Assembly (NCBI RefSeq): GCF_023078475.1
Contig: NZ_CP095741.1
Location: 1,922,001-1,986,000, forward strand
Direction of reading: 5' to 3'
Length of the DNA: 64,000 nucleotides
DNA from: Luteibacter aegosomaticola
Lineage (GTDB): Bacteria > Pseudomonadota > Gammaproteobacteria > Xanthomonadales > Rhodanobacteraceae
Translations under genes and position numbers: made by a program
Notes under the pieces: model-generated
The model's database searches: none
What the model was told of the DNA's origin: nothing
The model's input: only the letters and a program-made list of their open reading frames with translations
Shown here: piece after piece, positions 17,316-27,238 of the stretch
Layout of the letters: each line of letters begins with the position of its first letter
Position numbering within the stretch: the first letter of the stretch is position 1

Positions 17316-18638
17316 ATGTCCCAGGCCGCGCAATCCCAGAAGATCGGCTTCGTCAGCCTTGGCTGCCCGAAGGCCTTGGTCGATTCCGAACGCATCCTTA
17401 CCCAGCTCAAGGTCGAGGGCTACGAGATCGTGCCCAGCTACGGCGAGGCGGATGCCGTGGTGGTGAACACCTGCGGCTTCATCGATTCGGCCGTGCAGGA
17501 ATCGCTCGACGCGATCGGCGAAGCCCTGCATGAGAACGGCAAGGTCATCGTCACGGGCTGCCTGGGCAAGCGCTCGGAGCTGATTCGCGAAAGCTACCCG
17601 GATGTGCTCGCCATCTCGGGCCCGCAGGACTACGTGTCGGTGATGAGCGCGGTGCATTCCGCGCTGCCGCCGGCACGCAACAGGTTCCTCGACCTGGTGC
17701 CGGACACCGGCGTGAAGCTCACGCCGAAGCATTACGCGTACCTCAAGATTTCCGAAGGCTGCAACCACCGTTGCAGCTTCTGCATCATCCCGTCGATGCG
17801 CGGCGACCTCGTCAGCCGCCCGGTCGACCAGGTGCTGATGGAAGCCGAAAAGCTCGTGAAGGGCGGCGTGAAAGAGCTGCTGGTGATCTCGCAGGACACC
17901 AGCGCCTATGGCGTCGACACCCGTTATGCCGAGCGCGAGTGGCGTGGCAAGAACTACCGCACCCGCATGACCGAACTGTGCGAGGGCCTTTCGGAACTCG
18001 GCGTGTGGACGCGCCTGCACTACGTGTACCCGTACCCGCACGTGGACGAGATCATGCCGCTCATGGCGGATGGCAAGATCCTGCCGTACCTCGATATCCC
18101 GTTCCAGCACGCCAGCCCGCGCATCCTCAAGCTGATGAAGCGCCCCGGCAACGTGGACAAGACCCTCGAGCGCGTGCAGAACTGGCGCCGTCAGGTGCCG
18201 GATCTCACCATTCGCAGCACCTTCATCGTCGGCTTCCCGGGCGAGACGGATGCGGAGTTCAACGAACTGCTCGACTTCCTCCGCGAAGCTGAGCTCGACC
18301 GCGTGGGCGCGTTCGCTTACTCGCCGGTCGATGGCGCCAAGGCTAACGACCTGCCGGGCCAGATCGACGAAGAGCTGAAGGAAGATCGCCTCGAACAGTT
18401 CATGGCGGTGCAGGCGGAAATTTCGGCCGCCAAGCTGCAGCGCAAGGTCGGCAAGACGGTGAAGGTGCTCGTCGACGAGATCGATGCGGACGGTGCCTGG
18501 GGCCGTTCGAGCGCCGATGCGCCGGAGATCGACGGTGCCGTGCGCATCGATGATGGCCAGCTGCTGAAGCCGGGCCAGTTCGTCGACGTGCTGGTGGAAG
18601 AGGCCGACGCCCACGACCTGTACGGTCGCCTGGCGTAA
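17316..18638 (+). CDS. rimO: Ribosomal protein S12 methylthiotransferase RimO
   Basis: A 440-residue radical-SAM enzyme that methylthiolates the conserved Asp of ribosomal protein S12. The N-terminal domain supplies three cluster cysteines (Cys17 in LGCPK, Cys53 in NTCGF, Cys82 in TGCLG), and the radical-SAM site is CNHRCSFC. The C-terminus carries a TRAM domain (about residues 375-440) for binding substrate. ATG 17316 ([17 protein letters not shown]) is preferred over an earlier start. The DUF3025 gene begins five bases after the stop. Confidence 0.97.
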   Translation: MSQAAQSQKIGFVSLGCPKALVDSERILTQLKVEGYEIVPSYGEADAVVVNTCGFIDSAVQESLDAIGEALHENGKVIVTGCLGKRSELIRESYPDVLAISGPQDYVSVMSAVHSALPPARNRFLDLVPDTGVKLTPKHYAYLKISEGCNHRCSFCIIPSMRGDLVSRPVDQVLMEAEKLVKGGVKELLVISQDTSAYGVDTRYAEREWRGKNYRTRMTELCEGLSELGVWTRLHYVYPYPHVDEIMPLMADGKILPYLDIPFQHASPRILKLMKRPGNVDKTLERVQNWRRQVPDLTIRSTFIVGFPGETDAEFNELLDFLREAELDRVGAFAYSPVDGAKANDLPGQIDEELKEDRLEQFMAVQAEISAAKLQRKVGKTVKVLVDEIDADGAWGRSSADAPEIDGAVRIDDGQLLKPGQFVDVLVEEADAHDLYGRLA

Positions 18639-18643
18639 CCCGC

Positions 18644-19450
18644 ATGCGCTACGTGGCACCCACGCGCGAGTCGCTCGATCGCCGCGTGCTGGCCGTGCCA
18701 CCGCTGGCGCAGTGGGCTGAGTTTTCCCCGTTTCTTACCGAGAGTGCGTGGCCGGAGACGGCCGCGCTGAACGCGTTGCTGCCACGCGAAAGCGAGGTTC
18801 ACTTTGTCGCACAGGACAAGGCGTTGCTCGATGACGGTCTTCACTATGAAGAGCGTATCGCCCGCGGCGCCATCGCCACGCGCGAGGCCAACTGGCACGA
18901 TCTCTTCAATGCCTTGGTCTGGCTGCGCTACCCCGCACTCAAGCGGGCGTTGAATGTGCGCCAGGTGGCGGAGATTGCCGCCATGGGTCCTCGCGAGCGC
19001 TCACGGCCGCAATGCGCGCTGACGCATTTCGACGAAGCGGGCATCGTGGTCACATTGCAGGATCCGGCCATGCTGGCGGCATGGGACCGCCACGACTGGC
19101 ACGCCTTGTTCTGGACGCATCGCGAGGCATGGCGGAGCGGCGAGGCACGCGTCGACATCTTTGGCCATGCCTTGCTCGAGCACGCGCTTACGCCCGACAA
19201 ACTGCTGGTCGGCAAGGCGCTCGTCGTGATGGGTGGCGGTAACGCGTTGGCCACCTGCGCGCAGGCCATCGCTTCGGGCGAGATCCTCAACGACCCGCAG
19301 GAGCTGCGGCCGTTGCCGGTGTCCGGCGTGCCGGGCTGGCACGCGGAGACCGCGACGGAAGCGTTCTACACCACGGCACCGTGCTTCCAGCCGGTGAGGG
19401 CCGGGCGGCTCTACCCAGCCGCCCTTGATGGCACTCAGAGCAGGCCGTGA
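18644..19450 (+). CDS. DUF3025 protein
   Basis: A 268-residue cytosolic protein. Conserved-looking blocks are NWHDLFNALVWLRYP, LTHFDEAGI, FGHALLEHAL and RPLPVSGVPGWH, which match the DUF3025 family of unknown function. It starts five bases after rimO and so is probably cotranscribed. Its last five codons overlap the 3' end of the convergent response regulator by 16 bp. Confidence 0.85.
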   Translation: MRYVAPTRESLDRRVLAVPPLAQWAEFSPFLTESAWPETAALNALLPRESEVHFVAQDKALLDDGLHYEERIARGAIATREANWHDLFNALVWLRYPALKRALNVRQVAEIAAMGPRERSRPQCALTHFDEAGIVVTLQDPAMLAAWDRHDWHALFWTHREAWRSGEARVDIFGHALLEHALTPDKLLVGKALVVMGGGNALATCAQAIASGEILNDPQELRPLPVSGVPGWHAETATEAFYTTAPCFQPVRAGRLYPAALDGTQSRP

Positions 19451-20070
19451 TCGCGGACGTAGTCGCCTAGCAGGCTATCGTGGTCCACGCCCAGCTTGCG
19501 CATGGCATCGCGCTTCTGCCGGCTGATGGTCTTGACCGACTTGCCTTCGCGATCGGCGATCTGCTGGAGCGACTGGCCGTTGACGAAGGCCCGGATGACT
19601 TCCTTCTCGCGCGGCGAGAGCTCGGCGCCCGGCATGGCGACCGAGGTGTCGTCCGCTTCGTTCAGGATATCGAGCAGGGTCTCGCTGAGGTAGGTTTCAC
19701 CGTCGTAGACGGCGCGGGCCGCGACGGCCAGCTCATCCATCGGCGAGCGCTTGTCGACGATGCCCAGGACCCCTCGGGCGAGCATCGACTGTAGCGCGGC
19801 CGGCCGGTTGACCATGGTCAGGACGATGACGCGCAGGATCGGATGCCTCGCCTGGATGGTGTCGAGGAGGGCGAATCCGTCGTCGCCGCGATCGCTCGGC
19901 ATGAGAAAATCCGTAATGACGACATCGCAGGGGCGCTCGTCGAGCATGGCCAGGAGCTCGTCCGCGGCCCTGGCTTCACCGACGACATCGAGATGGGCAT
20001 TACGCAGCGCCAGAGCGCCGCCAACGAGTACCAGCGGGTGGTCGTCTGCCAGAATGACTTTCAGTGGCAT
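19435..20070 (-). CDS. NarL/FixJ-family response regulator (RcsB/EvgA-like)
   Basis: A 211-residue regulator. The receiver has Asp9/Asp10 and phospho-acceptor Asp54 in VITDFLMP, with Lys at VDKRSP. The LuxR-type helix-turn-helix begins at LSPREKEVIRAF and contains QIADREGKSVKTISRQK. The SDRGDDGFALL loop is RcsB-like. It is divergent from the hybrid kinase with 83 bp between starts, as in EvgA/EvgS and BvgA/BvgS pairs, and is the likely final phosphate acceptor of that kinase. Confidence 0.93.
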   Translation of the reverse strand: MPLKVILADDHPLVLVGGALALRNAHLDVVGEARAADELLAMLDERPCDVVITDFLMPSDRGDDGFALLDTIQARHPILRVIVLTMVNRPAALQSMLARGVLGIVDKRSPMDELAVAARAVYDGETYLSETLLDILNEADDTSVAMPGAELSPREKEVIRAFVNGQSLQQIADREGKSVKTISRQKRDAMRKLGVDHDSLLGDYVRDHGLL

Positions 20071-20153
20071 GTGTTTGTTTCTCCTTACGTACTAGCGACG
20101 CCATGTGGTTCGGTCGATTATGCCCACGATGGCTCCCCTGACGAAGTCCGCCT

Positions 20154-23100
20154 GTGACCCGATATTTGCTTCCGTTAATGCTACTGGTGGTGTCAGCGAT
20201 CGCCTACGCGGCGCCCGACGTCCCCCTGAGCAAGGAAGACGCCGAATGGCTCCGCCACCACCCCGTCCTCACCGTGGGGGCCTACAAGGAGGGCTACCCG
20301 CCCTTTGAGGAGCTGCGCGACGGCCAGCTGGAGGGCCTGGGGCCGGATTACCTGCACGAGATCGCCGGCGAACTGGGGGTGACCCTGCAGACCCGGGTCT
20401 ACGCCACCTGGCCCCAGCTCCTGGCGGCCCTGGCCCGGGGTGAGATCGACGTGGCCACGAGCGTGACCCCGCTCGAGCAGGGCATGCCCGGCATCCGGGT
20501 AGGGGCGACCTACTTTGAATCGCTGCCGGCCCTGGTGCAGCGGATCGACACGCCCATCATCCACCGGACGAGTGAGCTGGCCGGCAAACGTCTCGCCGTG
20601 CACGCTGGCTACTTCGATATGGCGGCCCTGCGCCGGGAATTGCCGGATACGACCCTGGTGGAGGTCGGCTCGACCGCCGAGGCCCTCCAGCGCGTACGCA
20701 TGGGCGAGGTCACGGCCTACATCGATAACCCGTATTCGGCTCGCGAGTTCGTGGCGCGCCTGGGTATGGAGCACGAACTTCACGTTGGTGATCCGCTGGC
20801 CCTGCCCATCAGCGCCCTGGCCCTGGCCGTGCCGAGCACCGAGGCCCCTCTGGGGCGGGCGATCGACCACGCCCTGTCCGAGCTCACTGCCGCGGACCAT
20901 GGCCGCCTCAGGGCGCCGTGGGTGGGGCGCGATATCGCCCCGCGGCCGCGCCAGTACGCGATCCCGCTTAGCGAGCGCGAGAAGGCCTGGCTGCACGATC
21001 TGCCGCCCCTGCGCCTGGGCGTGGACCCCAGCTACGCGCCCTTCAGCCTGATCACCGGGCAAGGCCAGGCCGAGGGCCTGGCGCTCGACTACGTCCGTGA
21101 GATCGCGGCGGAGCTGGGTCTGCGCATCACCCAGGTCCCGAGCGAGAACTGGTCGGGCACGGTGGCGAGCGTCGAGCGGGGCGAAGTCGACCTCGTGGCG
21201 GCGATCAATCCCCAGAGCGCGACCTGGCCCTATCTCGAGCCCAGCACCTCATATCTCGATTTCCCGATCATGATCGTGACCCGCGAAGGCGCGCCGGTCA
21301 TCGCCGGGCGCGACGACCTGAGCGGCAAACGCGTCCTCGGCAACACCACGCGCGAGCCGATCCGCCGGCTGCTGGCACGTATTCCTGGCGTTACCGTGGT
21401 GCCCGTGGGCACGGAAGAAGATGGCTTACGCCGGCTGGCGGCGGGTGAGGGCGACGCCTTCGTCGGTAACCTGGCGTCCGTCGATTACCTCATCCGCGAG
21501 CACTTCCTTGGCCAGCTGAAAGTGGCCGCACCGACCGGTGATAGCGAGGCCATCGCCATCGGCGTGCGCCGCGACCTCGCGCCGTTGCTCCCGCTCATCA
21601 ACCGCGTGCTGGTGAACCTGCCGACGCACCGGCAGCAGGAGATCCGCAATACGTGGTTCGCCTCGCATTACGTCGTCGGTCCGACCTGGCGGGAAATCGC
21701 GAGCCGGATCTTGCCGTTCATGGCCGTGTTGCTGGCCTCGCTGATCGCCATCAGCTATGCCTACCTCAACCTGCGTCGCGAAACGCGGCGGCGTGAACGT
21801 ACCGAGCGACGCCTCGCCGAAGTGACGGCGCATGTGCCTGCGGTGGTTTACGAGGCGGTGCGCGATACGGCGGGCCAGTACAGCATGACCTACGTCGGTG
21901 GCGATCCGCAGACCCTGCTCGGCATGGAGCCGGGCGAGCTGATGGCGAGCGGCGATGATCTGCTCGCCCCGGTGGCGCCGGAAGATCGCGAGGCGCTCCA
22001 CGACGCGTTCGAGCGCTCGGCGAAGGCGACCGCTCCGCTGCATGTCACCGTCCGCGCCCAGGTGGGCGAGCGCGTGCGTTACCTCAGTTCCGATGCCGTG
22101 CCACTGGCCGCTGCCGATGGCAGTGTGCGCTGGAACGGCTACTGGGTGGACGTGACCGCGCAGGAGCTGGCCTCGCGCGGCATGGCGAAGGCGCGTGATG
22201 AGGCCGAGGCCGCCACGCGCGCGAAGAGTGACTTCCTCGCCACGATCAGCCACGAAATCCGCACGCCGATGAACGGCGTGATCGGCCTGCTCGACGTGCT
22301 CGAGCGCACGCCGCTCGACGGCGAGCAACGCCGCATGGTCGCGACGATCGAGCATTCCGCCGAAGCGTTGATGCACATCCTCGACGACGTGCTCGACTTC
22401 TCGAAGATCGAAGCCGGTCACCTGGCATTGGACCCGCGCCCTTCGGATCCGCGTGCGCTGGTTGAGGACGCGGTGGCGATCATGGCCGCGCAGGCCGAAG
22501 CGAAGGGCCTGGCTATCGCCGCGCATTTCGATGATGCCCTCGCGCCCGCGGTGCTCGTGGATGACGGGCGGCTGCGCCAGGTGCTGCTGAACCTCATTGG
22601 CAACGCCATCAAATTCACCGCCGTGGGCCACGTGGACGTCGATGTGCACGTGGACCAGGAGCATGGCGGCCGGCAACGGATGCGCTTCGTGGTGAGCGAT
22701 ACGGGCATCGGTATCCATGCCGCGAAGTTGCGCCACGTGTTTGCGCCCTTCAGTCAGGCGGAATCGTCCACGACCCGGCGTTTCGGTGGCACAGGCCTCG
22801 GCCTGAGTATTTCGCGCCGCCTTATCGAGCGCATGGGCGGGCATATCGTCATCCAGAGCGAGCCGGGTCACGGTACGGTGGTGACGGCCACGGTGGAGTT
22901 GCCGATCGCGGATCCGCTCGCGATCACGCAGGCCGCGCCCCCCGCCGCACCCGCGGATGCCGCGATACCTGCGCGCGCGGCGCGCATCCTCGTGGCCGAG
23001 GACCACCCGGTCAACCAGCAACTGGTCCAGGCGCAGCTCGCGATGCACGGATGGACGTGCACGATCGTCGACGACGGCGAAGCGGCGCTTGAGGCGCTTG

Positions 23101-23756
23101 CCGCGGCGGATTACGACCTGCTTCTCGTCGATTGCCACATGCCTCGCGTCGACGGCTACGCCGTGGCGCGCGAGGTGCGCCGGCGCGAAGAGGGCACCGG
23201 GCGCCACCTGCCGATCGTTGCCATGACGGCGGACGCTCGGGCCGACCAGCGCGAGCGTTGCGAGGAAGCCGGCATGGACGACCTTTTGCGCAAGCCGCTT
23301 CGCCTGGATGCGTTCCGCGAGGCCGTAGCGCGGTGGCTTGCGGTGTCAGCGGTGCCGGTCGGCCATGTGTCAGCGTTCGATGTGCCCATCGCAGATATGT
23401 TCGCGACCGGTGACGCGGTGGCCCCACCCAGCCTGATCGACATGGAACGTATGCGCCGCGCCTTTGGCTCGGATGAGAACATCGCCACGGTGATTTCCGC
23501 CGGCGTCGGTGCCACCCGCGAAGCGCTCTCGCGCTTTGATGAGGTCATGGCGTCGGGCGATGCCGAGGCCGTGGCGGGATGGATCCATCATGTGCTGGGC
23601 GGCGTAAACGTGTTTGGCGAGTCCGCCGTAGCGCGCGAGGGCGAGGCGCTGGAGCTGGCGCTTCGAGAAGGCGCGCCGCTGGATGCCGAGGCGGTGCGCC
23701 GTTTCGCCGCCGGCGTGGATGACTTCACGACGAAGCTTGCCACCACGCCGCTGTAG
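20154..23756 (+). CDS. EvgS/BvgS-like hybrid sensor kinase
   Basis: A 1200-residue phosphorelay kinase. After a signal peptide come two tandem periplasmic solute-binding (SBP_bac_3, Venus flytrap) domains at about 30-250 and 280-510, and a membrane helix at about 519-540. Cytoplasmic parts are a PAS domain (about 550-670), HisKA with His700 in SHEIRTP, an ATPase (NLIGNAIKF, DTGIGI, GTGLGLS), a receiver with Asp993 in LVDCHMP and a C-terminal Hpt with His1146. The Hpt motif reads HVLGG instead of HxxKG. The start is GTG 20154 without a strong ribosome-binding site. The stop TAG lies inside a REP-like element. Ligands are likely amino acids or similar small molecules, by analogy. Confidence 0.94.
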   Translation: MTRYLLPLMLLVVSAIAYAAPDVPLSKEDAEWLRHHPVLTVGAYKEGYPPFEELRDGQLEGLGPDYLHEIAGELGVTLQTRVYATWPQLLAALARGEIDVATSVTPLEQGMPGIRVGATYFESLPALVQRIDTPIIHRTSELAGKRLAVHAGYFDMAALRRELPDTTLVEVGSTAEALQRVRMGEVTAYIDNPYSAREFVARLGMEHELHVGDPLALPISALALAVPSTEAPLGRAIDHALSELTAADHGRLRAPWVGRDIAPRPRQYAIPLSEREKAWLHDLPPLRLGVDPSYAPFSLITGQGQAEGLALDYVREIAAELGLRITQVPSENWSGTVASVERGEVDLVAAINPQSATWPYLEPSTSYLDFPIMIVTREGAPVIAGRDDLSGKRVLGNTTREPIRRLLARIPGVTVVPVGTEEDGLRRLAAGEGDAFVGNLASVDYLIREHFLGQLKVAAPTGDSEAIAIGVRRDLAPLLPLINRVLVNLPTHRQQEIRNTWFASHYVVGPTWREIASRILPFMAVLLASLIAISYAYLNLRRETRRRERTERRLAEVTAHVPAVVYEAVRDTAGQYSMTYVGGDPQTLLGMEPGELMASGDDLLAPVAPEDREALHDAFERSAKATAPLHVTVRAQVGERVRYLSSDAVPLAAADGSVRWNGYWVDVTAQELASRGMAKARDEAEAATRAKSDFLATISHEIRTPMNGVIGLLDVLERTPLDGEQRRMVATIEHSAEALMHILDDVLDFSKIEAGHLALDPRPSDPRALVEDAVAIMAAQAEAKGLAIAAHFDDALAPAVLVDDGRLRQVLLNLIGNAIKFTAVGHVDVDVHVDQEHGGRQRMRFVVSDTGIGIHAAKLRHVFAPFSQAESSTTRRFGGTGLGLSISRRLIERMGGHIVIQSEPGHGTVVTATVELPIADPLAITQAAPPAAPADAAIPARAARILVAEDHPVNQQLVQAQLAMHGWTCTIVDDGEAALEALAAADYDLLLVDCHMPRVDGYAVAREVRRREEGTGRHLPIVAMTADARADQRERCEEAGMDDLLRKPLRLDAFREAVARWLAVSAVPVGHVSAFDVPIADMFATGDAVAPPSLIDMERMRRAFGSDENIATVISAGVGATREALSRFDEVMASGDAEAVAGWIHHVLGGVNVFGESAVAREGEALELALREGAPLDAEAVRRFAAGVDDFTTKLATTPL

Positions 23757-23847
23757 GAGCGCACCCTGTGCGCGACATCTTTCGCCTCGGTACGCGGGGT
23801 CCTGTGGCGCTTTCGCGAACGGCGTCGCCCACAGGGTGGGCTCCTAC
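23753..23847. repeat. REP-like element between convergent genes
   Basis: A 95-bp element with an ATC-type left arm and a GCC-type right arm. Its left GTAGGAG contains the hybrid kinase's TAG (23754-23756), and the mirrored CTCCTAC contains the greB TAG on the other strand (23844-23846). The element therefore provides both stop codons and the whole intergenic region. Confidence 0.9.
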
Positions 23848-24344
23848 GGGTAGTCGACCGTGATGACGGCGAAGCGGGTCGGGCCGCCCGGCAAGATCGC
23901 TTCGAACTCGTCATCGACGCGTTTTTTCAGCACGGCACGCGCGAGGGGCGAATCGATACTGATCCAGCCCAGCTTCGCGTCGGTCTCGTCGGGGCCGACG
24001 ATGCGATAGCGCACGGTCTCGCCGCTATCCACGTTCTCCAGCTCGATGATCGCGCCGAAGAACACCGCATCGGCCTGCGAGGGCGTCGCTTCCACCACCT
24101 TCAGTACCGGGATGCGCTTACTCAGGTAACGCACGCGGCGGTCGATCTCGCCGAGTTGCTTCTTGCGGTAGGTGTACTCGGCGTTCTCCGAGCGGTCGCC
24201 TTCGGCCGCCGCCGCGGCCAGTGCCTTCACGACCTCCGGCCGCACGGTGTGCCACAGGTGGTCGAGCTCGGTCTTCAGCCGTTCGAAGCCATCACGCGTG
24301 ATGATGGCCGTCGACGACGGCGACGGTGGCCGCCAGCGGCTCAT
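23844..24344 (-). CDS. greB: Transcript cleavage factor GreB
   Basis: A 166-residue factor that rescues backtracked RNA polymerase by stimulating transcript cleavage. The coiled-coil tip [18 protein letters not shown] carries the acidic residues that reach the polymerase active site, followed by the FKBP-like C-terminal domain ([16 protein letters not shown]). ATG 24344 overlaps the TGA of the upstream membrane-protein gene by four bases. GreB rather than GreA is favoured by the [19 protein letters not shown] segment. Confidence 0.94.
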   Translation of the reverse strand: MSRWRPPSPSSTAIITRDGFERLKTELDHLWHTVRPEVVKALAAAAAEGDRSENAEYTYRKKQLGEIDRRVRYLSKRIPVLKVVEATPSQADAVFFGAIIELENVDSGETVRYRIVGPDETDAKLGWISIDSPLARAVLKKRVDDEFEAILPGGPTRFAVITVDYP

Positions 24345-25603
24345 GGGGTCACCGGGCAGGAGGGATCGAGCGTGTCGAGCATGTCCATCAGGTCCTGGGA
24401 GACGGGGTGGCCGGGGTACGCGTGCAGCAGCGCTCGCGCGAGCGTGGCGGCTTGCTCGCGTTCTTCCAGGCGAAAATGCATTTGCACGGCGACGAGACCG
24501 TAATTCGGGGCACCGGCATCGCCGGGCCACAAGCGCAGGTAGCCAAGGGCGAGCTGCAGGGCAAGGCGCGGCATGCCGGCGTGCGCAGCGGTATCCGCCA
24601 GTGGCCCGCAGGTGATCGTCGCATCGGGCACGAAGCTGGCATCGATACCCATGCAATCCTGGACGACGCCGAGGGCGCGCCGTGTTTCGCCACCGGCGAC
24701 CAGCGCGGCAATCCAGATCTGCCCATGGACCAGCAGTTCCGGCATGCGCTCCTGCGCGCGCAGGAGCTGGCGGTAACGCAGGTGCATCGGTGCTGGCGCG
24801 AGCCCTTCGCGCAGCCGCTCGGTGAGGATGTCGGTGGCGCCGGGGATGTCGTCGTGGGCGATCTGATTCACATGGGCGAGCAGGGCGGTATCGTCATCCG
24901 GGTTCGTCGCCTCCACCAGGGCCTCCGCTTCAGGGCGGTAACCAAGGCGCTCGTGGTGGTGGTGGATCAGGGCGCCCATGAGGTGGAAATTGTAGATCGC
25001 GAAGTAATTGGCGATCAGGTAGTACGCGGCCGTGCCCAGGAACAGCGGCCCGCGTTGCTGCATCGCGTACTGCGCACCCGCCTGCATCAGGCTGGTGACC
25101 AGCACGACACCGAACAGCTTGAAGTAGTCAGCGCCGATCCGGCCGATCGCCGCCACCCACGTCAGCGGGTTCAGCGCGGCGCCCACGCCATCGAACGTGA
25201 GCGACATGGTCATCACCGGCAGCACGAAGGCGACGGCAAGCGAGATGAGCAGGCCGGATATGCCAAATAGCAGCGGCGCAAGGATGGCGAGCGCATTGCC
25301 GGTGAGCTGGATGACGATGAGTGCGATCGCCGCCTGGTTCTCGGAATGCATCGCCATTTCCGGCGGGTCCTCGAACCCGTCGGCCGTGTGACGCAGGCAG
25401 GCGAACGCATACGTGTACAGCGCGACCCAGCCCAGGCCCACGACCAGCAGGCGCAATCCCATCATCGGGAAATATGCGAGCAGGTCGAAGGCCGCGATGG
25501 CACCCACCGTAACGATCGCGGCGCCACGCAGCGGGTAGCGGAAACCCACGACGATGCGCTGGTTGAAGGGCATCGATGCGTCGGCGAGCGCGACCCTCGG
25601 CAT
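24341..25603 (-). CDS. Membrane protein with C-terminal TPR-like region
   Basis: A 420-residue protein with about five or six hydrophobic helices in the first 230 residues. A His cluster ([12 protein letters not shown]) follows, then a soluble C-terminal half of repeated helical units ([35 protein letters not shown]) that looks TPR-like. The membrane part resembles DUF4013-type proteins. Function is unknown. It lies two bases after the HerA-like ATPase gene and overlaps greB, so the three form one operon. Confidence 0.82.
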   Translation of the reverse strand: MPRVALADASMPFNQRIVVGFRYPLRGAAIVTVGAIAAFDLLAYFPMMGLRLLVVGLGWVALYTYAFACLRHTADGFEDPPEMAMHSENQAAIALIVIQLTGNALAILAPLLFGISGLLISLAVAFVLPVMTMSLTFDGVGAALNPLTWVAAIGRIGADYFKLFGVVLVTSLMQAGAQYAMQQRGPLFLGTAAYYLIANYFAIYNFHLMGALIHHHHERLGYRPEAEALVEATNPDDDTALLAHVNQIAHDDIPGATDILTERLREGLAPAPMHLRYRQLLRAQERMPELLVHGQIWIAALVAGGETRRALGVVQDCMGIDASFVPDATITCGPLADTAAHAGMPRLALQLALGYLRLWPGDAGAPNYGLVAVQMHFRLEEREQAATLARALLHAYPGHPVSQDLMDMLDTLDPSCPVTP

Positions 25604-25605
25604 GC

Positions 25606-27105
25606 TTAGCGCTTCCCGCCGAAGATGCTGCCGAGGATGCCGCGCACGATCTGCTGGCCCGCGCGCGAACCGGCCGTCCGCACCATCGATTTGGCCATGG
25701 TTTCCAGCATGCCCTGGCGACGCTTGGTGCCGAATACCGCATCGCGCACGGCATCGCCCCAGCCGTTGCCTTCATCGGCGCCCTTGCCGGCGTCCTTCAC
25801 CGGCGGCGCGTCATCCGTGTTCTTCGTGGTGGCGCGCGCCGCCAGCATCTCTTCCGCGGATTCGCGGTTCACCTCGGTGTCGTACTTCGCCCCGACCGGT
25901 GAGCGCGAGCGCACCGTGGTGCGTTCCTCGAGGGTGATCGCGCCGATGCGGCATGTTGGCGTGGAAACCAGCACCTTCTGCACGGGAGACGGCACGCCGC
26001 CCTCGCCGAGCGTGGAAGCAAGTGCTTCGCCGGTGCCTAGCGTGCCGATCGTTTCCACGACGTCGAGCTTCGGATTTTTCGCGAACGTCTCCGCGGCGGC
26101 TTTCACGGCCTTCTGGTCGCGGGGTGTATAGGCGCGCAGCGCATGCTGTACGCGGTTACCCAGCTGGCCGAGGATCTCGCCCGGCACGTCATCCGGGTTC
26201 TGCGAGCAGAAATACACGCCGACGCCCTTTGAGCGGATCAGGCGCACCACTTGCTCCACGCGTTGGCGCAATGCAGGCGGCGCATCGTCGAAGAGCAGGT
26301 GCGCTTCATCGAAGAAGAACGCCATCTTCGGCACGTCGAGATCGCCGACCTCGGGCAATTGCTCGAACAGCTCGGAAAGCAGCCAGAGCAGGAAGGTGGA
26401 GTACAGGCGCGGCTTCAGGATCAGCGTATCGGCGGCCAGCACGTTGATGACGCCGCGGCCGCTCATGTCCTGGCGCATGAGGTCGGCCAGCTCGAGCGCG
26501 GGCTCGCCGAAGAAATGGTCAGCGCCATCCTGTTCGAGCTTCAGCAGTGCGCGCTGGATCGCGGCGACGCTCTGGGCGCTGATCAGGCCGTACTTCGCCG
26601 AAATGTCCTTGGCGTGTTCCGAGGCGAAGCCGAGCATGGCGCGCAGGTCGCCCAGGTCAAGAAGGAGAAGGCCTTCATCGTCCGCCACGCGGAACACCAC
26701 CTCGAGCACGCCTTCCTGGGTGTCGTTGAGCTCCAGGATGCGGGAGAGCAGGGTGGGGCCCATTTCCGAGACGGTCGCGCGCACGGGGTGGCCGAGCTTG
26801 CCGTAGATATCCCAGAACACGACCGGGTTGGCCTGCGGTGCCCAACCGGTGAGCCCCAGTTTCGCGAGGCGATCCTTCAGCTTCTCGGACGGCGCGGCGG
26901 CCGCCTGGGCCAGCCCGGCCAGGTCGCCCTTCGCATCGGCGAGGAAGCAGGGCACGCCCAGGCGCGAGAATCCCTCGGCCATGAGCATGAGGGTCACCGA
27001 CTTACCGGTGCCGGTCGCGCCGGCGATCATGCCGTGGCGGTTGCCGTAGCGGGAGTCCAGTTCGACGGCCGTGGTTTCGTTGCGGCCAATGAGGATGCCT
27101 GGCAT
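25606..27105 (-). CDS. HerA-like ATPase, DUF853 (YjgR type)
   Basis: A 499-residue P-loop ATPase. Walker A is GATGTGKSV and Walker B is FFFDEAHLLF, with the DAKGDLAGL signature of DUF853. It belongs to the HerA/FtsK superfamily and is annotated as a helicase in some genomes, but its role is not established. ATG 27105 (MPGILIGRN) follows AAGGAACGG. The C-terminal 100 residues are a Lys/Arg- and Gly-rich tail ending GILGSIFGGKR. Confidence 0.9.
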   Translation of the reverse strand: MPGILIGRNETTAVELDSRYGNRHGMIAGATGTGKSVTLMLMAEGFSRLGVPCFLADAKGDLAGLAQAAAAPSEKLKDRLAKLGLTGWAPQANPVVFWDIYGKLGHPVRATVSEMGPTLLSRILELNDTQEGVLEVVFRVADDEGLLLLDLGDLRAMLGFASEHAKDISAKYGLISAQSVAAIQRALLKLEQDGADHFFGEPALELADLMRQDMSGRGVINVLAADTLILKPRLYSTFLLWLLSELFEQLPEVGDLDVPKMAFFFDEAHLLFDDAPPALRQRVEQVVRLIRSKGVGVYFCSQNPDDVPGEILGQLGNRVQHALRAYTPRDQKAVKAAAETFAKNPKLDVVETIGTLGTGEALASTLGEGGVPSPVQKVLVSTPTCRIGAITLEERTTVRSRSPVGAKYDTEVNRESAEEMLAARATTKNTDDAPPVKDAGKGADEGNGWGDAVRDAVFGTKRRQGMLETMAKSMVRTAGSRAGQQIVRGILGSIFGGKR

Positions 27106-27195
27106 GGTCCGTTCCTTAAGGATGTCCTGAACAAGTCTACGCAAGGATGCGCCGTTACGGAGAATTTTCCGCCGCGCAGCTTGAGTCGTGTAGGG

Positions 27196-27208
27196 TTACG
27201 GCGTAACG
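27196..27208. promoter_or_regulatory. Palindrome in divergent promoter region
   Basis: GTTACG and CGTAAC flank a single G, a perfect 6-bp inverted repeat, 31 nt before the transglycosylase start and in the gap shared with the DUF853 operon. It could be an operator. The regulator is unknown. Confidence 0.3.
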
Positions 27209-27238
27209 TTGCCGGCATTGTCTGACCTGGTCCCACGC

